Shown here: piece by piece, positions 52,078 to 61,025 of the stretch
Numbering within the stretch: position 1 is the first letter of the stretch
Layout of the letters: each line of letters starts with the position of its first letter
Source of the DNA: Cryobacterium sp. Y57
GTDB taxonomy: Bacteria > Actinomycetota > Actinomycetes > Actinomycetales > Microbacteriaceae
DNA: 64,000 nucleotides
Reading direction: 5' to 3'
NCBI RefSeq assembly: GCF_002929505.1
Contig: NZ_PJJL01000062.1
Coordinates: forward strand, 58,048-122,047
The notes under the pieces: model-generated
Told to the model about the DNA's origin: nothing
The model's input: the letters and a program-made list of their open reading frames with translations, nothing else
Database searches by the model: none
Made by a program: the position numbers and the translations under genes

Positions 52078-52887
52078 GTGCGCCCGCACACTCGTGAAGA
52101 CAAGCATCATAAAACGAAGCTGCGAGTGGAACAAAGTGCCGTCAGCCTCGTTCTGGAACACGGTTTCGACAACGTCACCGTGGATATGATCTGCAGCCGG
52201 AGTGGCATTTCCCAGCGCACCTTCTTCAACTATTTCAACACGAAGAACGCTGCCATCATCGGTACAGACTCGCCCACCATCGATGAAAGTCGGGCCCGGG
52301 CATTCATCGCCGCCCCCGGAGATGATCTGCTGCCCGATGTGCTCATGCTGATGAGCGCGATCGGCCCACGTGATGGCATCGACGAGCACCTCTTCACCGA
52401 CCGACTGCGAATTTTCGGGCTGCATCCAGAGCTCATGCAGATGCAGATGGAGCGGATGACCCGGATCATCTCCGAGGTCGCCGGGCTGGTCTACCTACGC
52501 CTCGGCCGCGGGGCCACCGGCGACGCCGAGAATGATGTTACCCGGGCTTTTCGCCACGGGCAGGCCGAACTGCTCACGCATGCCATGGTGGGCGTCGAAC
52601 GTTTCATGGCCATCCAATCGATTCCCGCTCAGGCGTGCCAGGCCGCGTCTGCCGCCGACGGTGAACCCGAGTCCGGAGCCGACGCCCGCCCGAGCACGGC
52701 TGACCAGCACGTGGTTCTTACCCTGGCCGAGTCGCTCAACCGATCCGTCGAGCTGCTCCGCCGCACGCTGGTCCTGCCCAGCCAGAAGGTGCGGCCCGAT
52801 GCACGGGTCACTGCTCGTGGTCGGATTCCCGGGGCAACCACTTCAATAGAGCCGCCCGCAGTTTGGCTAGGTGTAGCGGGCGTATGA
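52078..52887 (+). CDS. TetR-family regulator of the MacB-type transporter
   Basis: A 269-residue regulator with the HTH at residues 12–60 (DNVTVDMICSRSGISQRTFFNYFNTK) and a variable helical ligand domain; the last 70 residues look disordered. The start is puzzling: the best Shine-Dalgarno/ATG (aggacgagg, ATG 52042) leads into nine codons and an in-frame TAG at 52069, and the GTG at 52078 follows three codons later. Either the gene starts at this GTG, perhaps by restart after MTDTPTPRT, or the stop is a recent mutation. The 3' end overlaps the converging regulator gene by 80 bp. Confidence 0.85.
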   Translation: MRPHTREDKHHKTKLRVEQSAVSLVLEHGFDNVTVDMICSRSGISQRTFFNYFNTKNAAIIGTDSPTIDESRARAFIAAPGDDLLPDVLMLMSAIGPRDGIDEHLFTDRLRIFGLHPELMQMQMERMTRIISEVAGLVYLRLGRGATGDAENDVTRAFRHGQAELLTHAMVGVERFMAIQSIPAQACQAASAADGEPESGADARPSTADQHVVLTLAESLNRSVELLRRTLVLPSQKVRPDARVTARGRIPGATTSIEPPAVWLGVAGV

Positions 52888-53710
52888 GGTAGTCGTTCAT
52901 GCCGACCGCACGGGTGTGGTCGGCATCGCCGCGCACCGCGCTGGCGGTCATGGCCAGGATCGGCACATGTACCCCCGGCCCCTCTGCCGCTCGAATGGCC
53001 GTGGCCAATTCGAAGCCGTTCAGCTGTGGCATTTGGAGGTCAGTGATCACCAGGTGGTAATCACCCGTTGTCCATTGTGCGAGGGCTAGAGCGCCGTTGT
53101 CCCGTAAGTCAGCCTCGTATCCGAGTAGGTTCAGCTGCCACAAAATGAGCTTTTGATGGGTCGGATTGCCTCCAGCTACAAGAATACGAGTGGCATCCGG
53201 GGCGCGAAGTGTCGTCGGTCGTGTCCCTACGGGAAAATCCTCAACTGTTGACCAGTCTCGTCGCGTGAAGCCGGAAGACGACTCCTTCGGCCTCGAAAGG
53301 TTGCCTATTATTGAATATATTTCCTCCGCCGCGTCCTCGTCGCCGGCCCGCGGCAGAAGCCAGTTGATCGCGTCCTGAAGTTCCTGATAGTGCAGCGGCT
53401 TGGTGATGTAAGCGTCACAAGCAGCCTGACGCGCCCGGTCCTGATCCCGAGACATCGCCATCGCTGTCAGGGCGATGACCGGAATTTCGGCGGTGGCAGG
53501 ATCGCTCTTCAGCAGAGCAGTAGCGGTGAACCCGTCCATGTCCGGCAGCTGGATATCCATCAGAATCAGATCTGGCAGTTCAACCCGAGCGAGCAACAGA
53601 CCGCTCTCAGCATCGACGGCCTCAAATGTCGAGTGGCCAGCCCGGCGCACCAGCAGCGCGGCGAGTTTCATATTGATGTGGTTGTCTTCAATGATGAGAA
53701 TTCTGGCCAC
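52808..53710 (-). CDS. Double-receiver response regulator without output domain
   Basis: A 300-residue protein with two receiver domains. REC1 (residues 1–120) is complete: ED acidic pair, phospho-acceptor Asp52 in LILMDIQLPDMDG, and Lys104 in ITKPL. REC2 (about 175–295) keeps Asp224 in VITDLQMPQLNG, but its acidic pair is replaced by GG (ILVAGGNPTHQ) and the conserved Lys is Arg277 (YLIRPL). There is no DNA-binding or enzymatic output domain. It begins 4 nt after the hybrid kinase stop, so the two form an operon. Confidence 0.9.
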   Translation of the reverse strand: MARILIIEDNHINMKLAALLVRRAGHSTFEAVDAESGLLLARVELPDLILMDIQLPDMDGFTATALLKSDPATAEIPVIALTAMAMSRDQDRARQAACDAYITKPLHYQELQDAINWLLPRAGDEDAAEEIYSIIGNLSRPKESSSGFTRRDWSTVEDFPVGTRPTTLRAPDATRILVAGGNPTHQKLILWQLNLLGYEADLRDNGALALAQWTTGDYHLVITDLQMPQLNGFELATAIRAAEGPGVHVPILAMTASAVRGDADHTRAVGMNDYLIRPLHLAKLRAALLKWLPRESDHEQ

Positions 53711-53714
53711 ATCG

Positions 53715-56603
53715 CTACCTACCTGTCGGGTCGTCGCGAAGTTCGCCCGACTGCAAAGCGCGCTTGACCTCGGCTATGAAGGACGTTCGGTTGAAGTTCT
53801 CCGTACCGAGCACGCGCACCGGCTGGCTCGGATCGCTGTCGACCGCCGCTGATTCCTGCTTGGTGAGTGGCTTGCCGGACACGATCAACACGGGGATATG
53901 TTCGGTAGTCTCATCGCTTTGCAACGCCAACACAACCTCGTAGCCGCTAAACCCTTCCATCATGAGATTGAGCAACACCAGGTCAGGGTGCAAGCGTTGC
54001 GCCATCTCGATGGCCGCGTCTTTCGTGAACGCGCGTTCAACTACATAATCCGGGCGGGTCAGAAAGCGTGCGATCACATCGACAGTTTCGGGGTCATCGT
54101 CGGCGACCAGAACGCAGCGGGTGCGCCGAGCGTCAGGGCTGAGGTCGAGCGCCTGCAACGACTGCTGCAGCGCATGTCGGCTGATCGGCTTCTCCAGTAC
54201 GGCGGCCGCGCCGTGCGTCAAGGCCAGGCTCACATCGGTGTCGCCCGCAATGATCACGATCGGAACGGCGGCAAGATCCGAGAACTCGTGCAGGCGAATC
54301 AAAAAACCCCAACCGTCCATTCCCGGCAGACGAATGTCGAGGGTTATGAGGCTGAGACGTTGTTTCGGGGCAAGGTTCAAACCCTCTTCACCGCTCCGCG
54401 CGATGATGACCCGAAACTCTTCAGCCTCCAACAAAAGCCGCAGAACTTCGGCCCCTTTGGCGTCGTCTTCAATAACGAGAACAACGTGCTTGTCGGTGTA
54501 CTCCTCGCCTGCGGGCACGTGCTGAAGGCTCTCGGCCACATCGGAAAGAATCTGTGTCGGCGTATCCGCTGATTCCACCCCTGAGTCGCTTGTGCGCTGC
54601 TGCGTGCACCCAACCTCGTCGCCCTCGTTTTCTCCGGTGGGGACCTCTTCCGGCACCGCTTTCACCAATTCGCCGACAGTGGGCAACCTTTCGTTTCCCC
54701 CCGCACTCGCCTCGCCACCGAGGCCGCGATGCGCCGAAGCTATGGATTGGACGTCCGGGCCGGGAGCTGGTTCCGACGTTTCCGATGCTTCCGACATTCT
54801 GATGGAACTCGTTTTTTTTTGCTCCCCGCCTGGCCAAGCTGGCGCCTGGTCATCGGTTGCGCCCAGGGGAAGCCAGATGGCAAAACTGGATCCCTCGCCG
54901 GTCTCGCTGGCTACAGCAACCGTACCTCCCTGCAACTCCACCATCTGCTTGACCGTGGCGAGTCCAAGTCCGGTCCCTCCGAACTTGCGCGCCAAGGTGC
55001 TGTCGATCTGGCTGAAAGCGAGAAAGAGTTTGGACAGATTTTCACGTGAGATGCCAATACCCGTATCGTCGACGCGAATTTCCAGAAAATCACCGACGTC
55101 GCTCTTCGGAAGCGGAAAATCATGCACCGGTCGGGTGCCGGCGATTTTACCCGCCGCGCTGCGCGGCACCCTTCTCGCTATGAGTGTGACCGCACCAAGG
55201 TCAGGCGTGAACTTGACGGCATTGGACAACAGGTTGTAGACGATTTGCTTGGTTTTGCGTCGGTCGAGCAGTGGCATCCCCAGATCCTTCGCCCCGTCGA
55301 ATACCAGGTGCAGTCCATGAACCAGAGCGTCTTCTCGCACGATCAACAGGCTTTGCTCCAACAGCGACTGCACATCGACCGATTCCAGCTCAATGTCCAT
55401 TACCCCCGCTTCGACTTTGGACAAATCGAGGATGTCATTGATCAGCGACAGAAGGTGGTGCCCGCTGGAATAAATGTCTCCGATGTACTCACGCTGAGTT
55501 GCGGTGATCTCCCCGATGAGTCCGTCCTTGAGAGCCTCCGAAAAGCCGATGATGGCGTTCAAGGGAGTGCGCAGTTCGTGAGACATCGTTGCCAGGAACT
55601 CCGTTTTCATGCGGCTGGCGTGTTCCAACTCGATGTTCGTCTTCTGCAGTGCTCGCTCGAAGCGCTTGCGCTCTGTCACATCACGGGCCGACGCAAAAAC
55701 ACCCTGCACCACTCGATCCCGATCGTAGAACGTCGCGGCGTTGTACGACACATCAGTCTCATCGCCGTCTATGGAGCGCACCGTCAGTTCGTAATCACTT
55801 ACCTTGCTCTCGGTCAGAGCACGTTTGATGGCCGCGTCCGCCCGGCACGGGTCTGTGAAGAAATTGCGGCACGGGGCACCTATGAGTTCGTCCCTGGTGC
55901 GCCCAGTGAGCTTGATCATCTGCTGGTTCACATCAGAGATAACCCCCCTGGTGTCGGTCATCATAAGCGCGTCGATATTCGATTCGATGAGCGACCGAGT
56001 GTAGAACTGTTGATCGCGCAGTCGTTGGTCAAGAAGAGATTGGGCCATCGATGCCTGGTTGCGCGATGTGTTGTCGGTACTGATCAACAGATATCCGATG
56101 ATCTCCGCGTCGCCGTCACGTAACGCGGTAACCGACACCGTCGTCGGAAAGCGGCTACCATCTCGTCGAATCGTTGTCAGCTCATAGATATCTTCGATTC
56201 CCCGGCTCGCCTTGTAGACCAAGGCTTCGAAGCCGGGTTGGATTTTACTGCCGAATTCGACGCTCAATTGCGCTGCTCGCGCGATGATTTCGTCGGGGTC
56301 GTGCATATCTCCTGGTACACCCGTGTTCACTATGTCTTCGGGCGCGTAACCGAGCATGCGTTGCGCGCCCACGTTGAAGATTTGGATGACTCCCTTGGCG
56401 TCGGTAGCGACGCACGCAAAATTAGCGCTGTTGAAGATGGCATGCTGCAGGCTCACCGTTTGTTCCAGCATGTTCTTGTGGGCGACATCCTTTTGCGCAC
56501 TCGAATACTCGTTGCTGGTCAGAGTCGGCTCTTCAGCGCTCATTCCGTCGTGACTAGACGTTCGGGAGTCGTCCTCACCGCGGGGTTGTGTCATGTCGGT
56601 CAC
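53715..56603 (-). CDS. Hybrid histidine kinase: PAS-PAS-HisKA-HATPase-REC-REC
   Basis: A 962-residue soluble sensor kinase with no membrane segment. Order: PAS 1 (about 50–175), PAS 2 (about 200–310), HisKA with phospho-His342 in FLATMSHELRTPLNA, HATPase with N-box NLLSNAVKF, G1 DDTGIGIS and G2 GGTGLGLATV (about 440–580), an acidic Ser/Glu/Gly-rich linker (580–700), REC1 with Asp756 (TLDIRLPGMDG), and REC2, where the acceptor position is Asn879 (VLLNLMMEGF). No HPt domain is present. It is cotranscribed with the double-receiver protein. An intracellular signal is likely, since the PAS domains are cytoplasmic. Confidence 0.93.
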   Translation of the reverse strand: MTDMTQPRGEDDSRTSSHDGMSAEEPTLTSNEYSSAQKDVAHKNMLEQTVSLQHAIFNSANFACVATDAKGVIQIFNVGAQRMLGYAPEDIVNTGVPGDMHDPDEIIARAAQLSVEFGSKIQPGFEALVYKASRGIEDIYELTTIRRDGSRFPTTVSVTALRDGDAEIIGYLLISTDNTSRNQASMAQSLLDQRLRDQQFYTRSLIESNIDALMMTDTRGVISDVNQQMIKLTGRTRDELIGAPCRNFFTDPCRADAAIKRALTESKVSDYELTVRSIDGDETDVSYNAATFYDRDRVVQGVFASARDVTERKRFERALQKTNIELEHASRMKTEFLATMSHELRTPLNAIIGFSEALKDGLIGEITATQREYIGDIYSSGHHLLSLINDILDLSKVEAGVMDIELESVDVQSLLEQSLLIVREDALVHGLHLVFDGAKDLGMPLLDRRKTKQIVYNLLSNAVKFTPDLGAVTLIARRVPRSAAGKIAGTRPVHDFPLPKSDVGDFLEIRVDDTGIGISRENLSKLFLAFSQIDSTLARKFGGTGLGLATVKQMVELQGGTVAVASETGEGSSFAIWLPLGATDDQAPAWPGGEQKKTSSIRMSEASETSEPAPGPDVQSIASAHRGLGGEASAGGNERLPTVGELVKAVPEEVPTGENEGDEVGCTQQRTSDSGVESADTPTQILSDVAESLQHVPAGEEYTDKHVVLVIEDDAKGAEVLRLLLEAEEFRVIIARSGEEGLNLAPKQRLSLITLDIRLPGMDGWGFLIRLHEFSDLAAVPIVIIAGDTDVSLALTHGAAAVLEKPISRHALQQSLQALDLSPDARRTRCVLVADDDPETVDVIARFLTRPDYVVERAFTKDAAIEMAQRLHPDLVLLNLMMEGFSGYEVVLALQSDETTEHIPVLIVSGKPLTKQESAAVDSDPSQPVRVLGTENFNRTSFIAEVKRALQSGELRDDPTGR

Positions 56604-56802
56604 GCCCTCTGTGATCTATCGCTTCGCCAAGTGCGATTCGTGCCGTGAATCAGCTTGCAGTTCGGTCTAGCGACACGCGGTCTGTTTGTTCGCCGAGCTT
56701 TAATGCTGCGAGATGACCCGGAATTCGCTTGGATTAAATCTATATCATGAGACACCCTCATATGTCCCCTGATTGGGGGTGGTCGAAAATGCCGGCCCGG
56801 GC
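56604..56802. other. Upstream region of the hybrid kinase operon
   Basis: An AT-richer stretch with a short hairpin (cccc-tgatt-gggg, about 56767–56779). It should hold the kinase promoter on the minus strand; gatata and tttaat hexamers occur there but no consensus pair can be fixed. No gene. Confidence 0.4.
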
Positions 56803-56838
56803 GAAAAAGTTAGGGTTCGGCGCAAGCCGAACCCTAAC
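56803..56838 (-). terminator. Rho-independent terminator
   Basis: On the minus strand a perfect 12-bp stem, gttagggttcgg/ccgaaccctaac, with a 6-base loop is followed directly by ttttt. It lies 22 bp after the stop of the minus-strand membrane-protein gene and is the clearest intrinsic terminator in the window. Confidence 0.9.
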
Positions 56839-56859
56839 GTCAAATGCCCTGATGCCCGG

Positions 56860-57762
56860 TTAGTAGATCGAGGTCACCACGACCTTGCCGTCGACGACGT
56901 TGACTTCAGCGGTGATCGTGAGGTGATTCTCATTGGTCTCATGGCGGACCTCGGTGGAAAACCCGTAGTTCACGTCGTAGTCCATATTCACGACACCGTA
57001 GGTGTCGGTGGAGACCGTCAAGCCACCATCCTGGTACGACACATCCACGGTGAGGTCCGGCGCTGTAACGAGGGTGTAGACCACGTTGGAGTAGTACGAA
57101 GAGATGTATCCCATGTTCGGGCAGTCGTCAGACGCGGCATCTCCTGCGGCAAGGCAGGTCGTGATGAGTGTGTTCACGGCTGCCAGGGCAGCGGCTTCGT
57201 ACGTCGCCGTTGGGGTGGCCGTGAACGCGTCGTCGCTCGATTCGAACTCTCCGTACCCCCCGAGCAGCCCGCTCATGACATAGGTCACCGATGTTTCTTC
57301 GAAGTAGTCCGTGGCTGGAATGGTCACTTCGTAGGTGCCGGGAAAGGCCGGAAGGGTCAGCCCGTCGTTCTTCGTTGTACCGACTGACAAGCCGTTCGCC
57401 TCGAGCGACACATCATTCAGTCTGGCCGGTGTGTAGACGTCGATCTGGCCAGGCTCGGCGTTCAGAATGAACCAGTTATCGGCGATCAGCCAGTCGGTGC
57501 TCGTGCGGGTGAGCTTCAGCACGGAAGTATCAGAAACTCCGCCCTGTTTAAAGTGCACCTCGATCTGGGCAACATCCTCGGTGATGGTGACATCTGAAAT
57601 AGCGGCGTCTTCGATGCGATTCGTCGCCAGGCCGAAGATTTCATTGGAGAGCATGCCGTCACCGGTATCCGCTGAGGACCCGAGCAGTTTCAGAGCCGTC
57701 GTGGCGTTGCCCTTTTCCAACGCGTCGAGGTACGCGTTCGCAACATTCTGCGGGCCAAAGAC
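56860..57762 (-). pseudogene. C-terminal half of an interrupted membrane protein
   Basis: This frame continues, without shift, from the TAG that ends the upstream membrane-protein frame. It reads VFGPQNVANAYLDALEKGNATTALKLL directly after the stop and contains about 300 residues of soluble, beta-rich extracytoplasmic sequence with repeated DUF4878-like segments (VTAPDLTVDVSYQDGG). Alone it could start at TTG/ATG-like codons near 57720 but would lack a signal or anchor. It is most simply the severed second half of one gene. Confidence 0.7.
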
Positions 57763-59127
57763 CTAGGAACGCACAATACCGCCAGCCACACTTGCCGCGA
57801 TGATGAGCAGTGCAGCGGCACCGACGACGATGGCGCCGATCTTCACTCGCTTCGCGGTGGCCGGAGACAAGGTATTGGCTGCGAACGGGAGGGGTGTCGC
57901 ACCCGGCTGGCCGGCCGCGCTGAGATCGGCAGTGACGGGATAGGCAGCGACCGGATAGGCAGTGGCGGGATCGACGTTGTAAGCCGTCCCTGTCGCAAGC
58001 AAGGGCAGGCCGACTGCGACGGTGCCCACCGGCAGGAGCGGTGCCGTCGGCACAACGGGCAACAGGCGTTCCTGACCCGATAGCTTGACGAGGGCGCCGA
58101 TTACCCCCGGCGTCGCATAGGCCAAGATAATCGGTGCGACAAAGCGCGTCAGTGCCTCGATAGCAGCACCCCAGATTGCGAAGATCAGAAAGGTCCACGC
58201 AGCGGGTCCGAACATTCCCGACGCCGAGGCATTCTCCGGTGCAGTCATCGACGCCGTAAATAGAGCGCTGCCAAGAAGCTGCAGCACTAAACCGAAGACC
58301 ATGTACGTAGCGATGGTAGCCAGCCACGACAACGGCGCCGGGCGCACTCGATTGCGACGAACGGCTAGCAATAGCGAGGCGACGACCGCCAGAATCAGGG
58401 CGAGCAGCACGATGAGCCAGATATAGCCGGTGATACCGTCGCTGAATACAGAGAGGTTTTGCTGTGCCGGCTCGTTGGATGCGCCGCCCAGGTTGGCCAG
58501 CACCCGATCCAGGTCACCGAGATCGGCGGAGAAAGCGCCGAACATGCCGATCACGACGGCATTGATGGCGAAGGTAAGCAGAAAGAGGGGAAGTACCCCG
58601 ACATATTCGTCGGCCGCGGACAGCGGGACCAGAACAGCAAGCGCGACCGCCAGCACGGCGATGAACGCGCCGAGGTGCAGGCTCGCGATCCGCGCAGTGC
58701 CCCCCGGTAGCAAGGATGCGCGAACGAGAAGACGCGACCATCCGTCCGTGGCCTGCAGCCGGGCTACGTAGGAGACGGCGAATCCAAGGATGAGCGCGCC
58801 GAAGAACGAACCGACGGATGCCGCGGAAGTTGCGCCGACAGGAATCTCCAACTGCAGATCGTGGAACTGCACTGGGAGCACCGCGGCCAGCACGGTCACT
58901 CCGATGGCGAGCGTGAGCCCGGACACGGCCGACAGAATGAGGGCTGAGGAGCCCTGCCAGACGCCGCGCCCCACGAAACGACTGGAAAGATAGGTGCCGG
59001 CCAGTAGAGCGGCAAGTACCAGCAGCGGCAGCACTCCCACAGTGACACCGCCGGCGAAGGAGATCATGTACTCAACTTCTGCCGCCGCGCCAAGCTGGCC
59101 GAACGTTGCCACGGCAACCAACTGCAC
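57763..59127 (-). CDS. Multi-pass membrane protein, N-terminal half of an interrupted gene
   Basis: A 454-residue frame with about eight hydrophobic helices between residues 20 and 330, a Pro/Ala-rich linker (about 345–410), and a last helix (IGAIVVGAAALLIIAASVAGGIV) immediately before an in-frame TAG. Coding sequence resumes in the same frame after the stop. In proteins of this architecture the last helix anchors an external domain, which here would be the downstream half. The GTG at 59127 or ATG at 59067 may be the start; neither has a strong RBS. Function is unknown. Confidence 0.7.
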   Translation of the reverse strand: MQLVAVATFGQLGAAAEVEYMISFAGGVTVGVLPLLVLAALLAGTYLSSRFVGRGVWQGSSALILSAVSGLTLAIGVTVLAAVLPVQFHDLQLEIPVGATSAASVGSFFGALILGFAVSYVARLQATDGWSRLLVRASLLPGGTARIASLHLGAFIAVLAVALAVLVPLSAADEYVGVLPLFLLTFAINAVVIGMFGAFSADLGDLDRVLANLGGASNEPAQQNLSVFSDGITGYIWLIVLLALILAVVASLLLAVRRNRVRPAPLSWLATIATYMVFGLVLQLLGSALFTASMTAPENASASGMFGPAAWTFLIFAIWGAAIEALTRFVAPIILAYATPGVIGALVKLSGQERLLPVVPTAPLLPVGTVAVGLPLLATGTAYNVDPATAYPVAAYPVTADLSAAGQPGATPLPFAANTLSPATAKRVKIGAIVVGAAALLIIAASVAGGIVRS

Positions 59128-59230
59128 GGGACACTGCTGAAATCACCACATGTACCTAGCCGCTATGGGCGCCTCCAACGCGACATGGTGTCGAATCTGC
59201 GCTATACCACGACGCCACGAGGTTGACTTC

Positions 59231-59236
59231 TATGAT
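59231..59236 (+). promoter_or_regulatory. -10 box TATGAT of a leaderless ParA-like transcript
   Basis: The hexamer ends 6 bp before ATG 59243, so transcription should begin at the start codon. No good -35 is visible. Confidence 0.5.
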
Positions 59237-59242
59237 GGGGTC

Positions 59243-60004
59243 ATGAAGACGGTCGCGGTGTACAGCACCAAGGGTGGGGTCGGCAAGACAACGACAGCGG
59301 TCAATCTCGCCTGGGAGGCGTCCCACGAATGCCGAGTGCTGCTGTGGGACCTGGACCCGCAGGGCGCTGCGACGTATCTCCTCAACGTCAAGGCAAAGGT
59401 CAAAGGCGGCGTGGAATCTCTGATTCAGGGCAAAAGCCACGTGAATGCTGTCATCCGGCCGACCGCGTACAAAAACCTCGATGTGCTCCCAGCGGATGAC
59501 ACCTATCGAAATCTGGACCTGTTCCTTGACTCAGCTAAAAAGTCGACGCAGCGTATCGCCAAGGTGCTGGAGTCGATCTCGAACCAATACGATGTCGTGA
59601 TTCTCGATTGCCCGCCCGGGGCGTCCCTCGTGGCGGAGAACGCACTCCACGCGGCCGATCTTGCCGTGGTCCCCCTTGTACCGTCACCGCTTTCGCTACG
59701 TTCACTGGCCCAGGTCAACGAGATCATCGCGGCATCGGACCGGCCGCCCAAAGTGTTCGCATTTCTTTCGATGGTGGACCGCCGCAAACTGGTGCACCGC
59801 TCTACCGCGGAGGCGTTGCCGCGCGAACACCCCGAGGTGATCGACCTCGTCGTTCCCGCGACCGTCGTGATCGAACGGATGTGCAGCGAACGCGCCCCGA
59901 TCGGAACATACGCACCGGGCACTGAGGCCGCTCAGGTATTCGCCCAGCTCTGGGGGTACGTTCGTGCCTCGTCGAAAATCAAGGTAAGCGCGCGACGTGG
60001 GTAA
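59243..60004 (+). CDS. Orphan ParA/MinD-like ATPase
   Basis: A 253-residue ATPase with deviant Walker A YSTKGGVGKTTTAVNLAW (both lysines present), Walker A' LLWDLDPQGAATYLL and Walker B VVILDCPPGASL. There is no N-terminal HTH and no parB or partition site nearby. It therefore probably positions something other than the chromosome, or is a regulator. The ATG at 59243 begins the fold; the open frame from 59150 adds 31 residues unlike the family. It is probably translated from a leaderless message. Confidence 0.9.
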   Translation: MKTVAVYSTKGGVGKTTTAVNLAWEASHECRVLLWDLDPQGAATYLLNVKAKVKGGVESLIQGKSHVNAVIRPTAYKNLDVLPADDTYRNLDLFLDSAKKSTQRIAKVLESISNQYDVVILDCPPGASLVAENALHAADLAVVPLVPSPLSLRSLAQVNEIIAASDRPPKVFAFLSMVDRRKLVHRSTAEALPREHPEVIDLVVPATVVIERMCSERAPIGTYAPGTEAAQVFAQLWGYVRASSKIKVSARRG

Positions 60005-60029
60005 GACGTTGCGCTAGAGCGAATCGACG

Positions 60030-60248
60030 CTAGGCCGCTCGTGGAGGCGCGTTTCGCTCTGCGCGCAGAAGCGACCGGGCTGCGTGTTCGACCAACACCG
60101 GGATGAAGTCCCGGATGGGTTTGTCAGAGAGGGAAGCGTGGCACGCCGTCACGACCGCTTTCACCCGATCCGGGGGCAGATCGGCATACCTGACCTCAAG
60201 CCGGCGAACCATATCGTCGACCGCATTTTTTTCCTGCTTTGAGTCCAT
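60030..60248 (-). CDS. Small three-helix-bundle protein
   Basis: A 72-residue protein predicted to be helical (VDDMVRRLEVRYADLPPDRVKAVVTACHASL then IRDFIPVLVEHAARSLL). The RDFIPVLVEHAAR segment matches a family of small actinobacterial dimerisation-domain proteins that I recall as three-helix bundles. It converges on the ParA-like gene with 25 bp between stops. Function unknown. Confidence 0.75.
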   Translation of the reverse strand: MDSKQEKNAVDDMVRRLEVRYADLPPDRVKAVVTACHASLSDKPIRDFIPVLVEHAARSLLRAERNAPPRAA

Positions 60249-60350
60249 AGCTCATTGTGCCTGTATTCCGTGCTGTTCATAACCAGAATCTCCACCCTGG
60301 GTCGAGCGCGATGATGCCGACAGTTAAATTTGCTCACCGAGCGCAGAGTC

Positions 60351-61025
60351 CTAAGCCTGAAGGCACTCGGCGAGCTCGCTGAGATTTGAAACGGTGTAAT
60401 CCGGTGTCGCAAAGTAGTTCGGATAGGGTGCAGCGGTTCGGTTCAGCCAGGCGGTGCGCAGGCCCGCCTGGGCTGCCCCATGGATGTCCCAGGGGTGCAC
60501 GGCGACCAGGAGCATGTCGGCTGGTCGAACTCCGAGAACCTCCGCCGCATACCGGTAGGCGGAACCGACTGGTTTCCAGTGCGGGGCATCCTCGACGGTG
60601 AGAAGAGCCTCGAAGTCAGTGCGAATCGCCGCCGTGGTCAGCATGTTCTGGGCCAGCTGCGCGGACCCGTTGGAGAGGGTTGCGAGGCGACATCCGGCAT
60701 GCTTGAGCGCTCGCACTCCGTCTGCGACGTCCGGGTGCAGTTTCAATGCCCCGAGGCCGTCCAAGACGTGGCTTATTGCCTCGTCGATGGTGCTGGTCAG
60801 GGCAACGTCGCGGAACAAAGTTCGCAGGATCTCCGCGCCCGCCACGGAGAATTTCACGCTGCCCCCAGAGGCGGCAAGGGCGAATCCGTCCCGCAGCACG
60901 GATGCAAACCAAATGCGGGCCAGGTAGCCCGGAGCACCGACTTCTACGAAGCGATCCTCCATCGGAGACATGTCGGAGAGGGTTTCATTGACATCAAAAA
61001 CTATCACCGGCGTGGCTGCATTCAT
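60351..61025 (-). CDS. Haloacid dehalogenase type II-like hydrolase
   Basis: A 224-residue HAD-superfamily enzyme. The nucleophile Asp is in VIVFDVNETLSDM, motif II Ser in LATLSNGSAQLA, motif III Lys in HWKPVGSAYRYAAEVLG, and the last motif in VAVHPWDIHGA, where the usual second Asp is partly replaced. It resembles L-2-haloacid dehalogenases, but NET instead of YGT makes the substrate uncertain. The ATG at 61025 has gaggag 7 nt upstream. Confidence 0.85.
   Translation of the reverse strand: MNAATPVIVFDVNETLSDMSPMEDRFVEVGAPGYLARIWFASVLRDGFALAASGGSVKFSVAGAEILRTLFRDVALTSTIDEAISHVLDGLGALKLHPDVADGVRALKHAGCRLATLSNGSAQLAQNMLTTAAIRTDFEALLTVEDAPHWKPVGSAYRYAAEVLGVRPADMLLVAVHPWDIHGAAQAGLRTAWLNRTAAPYPNYFATPDYTVSNLSELAECLQA

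Noticed and set aside
53898..56123. Plus-strand frames of 224 and 333 residues opposite the hybrid kinase
   Set aside because: Shadows of the kinase gene; no start signals or motifs.
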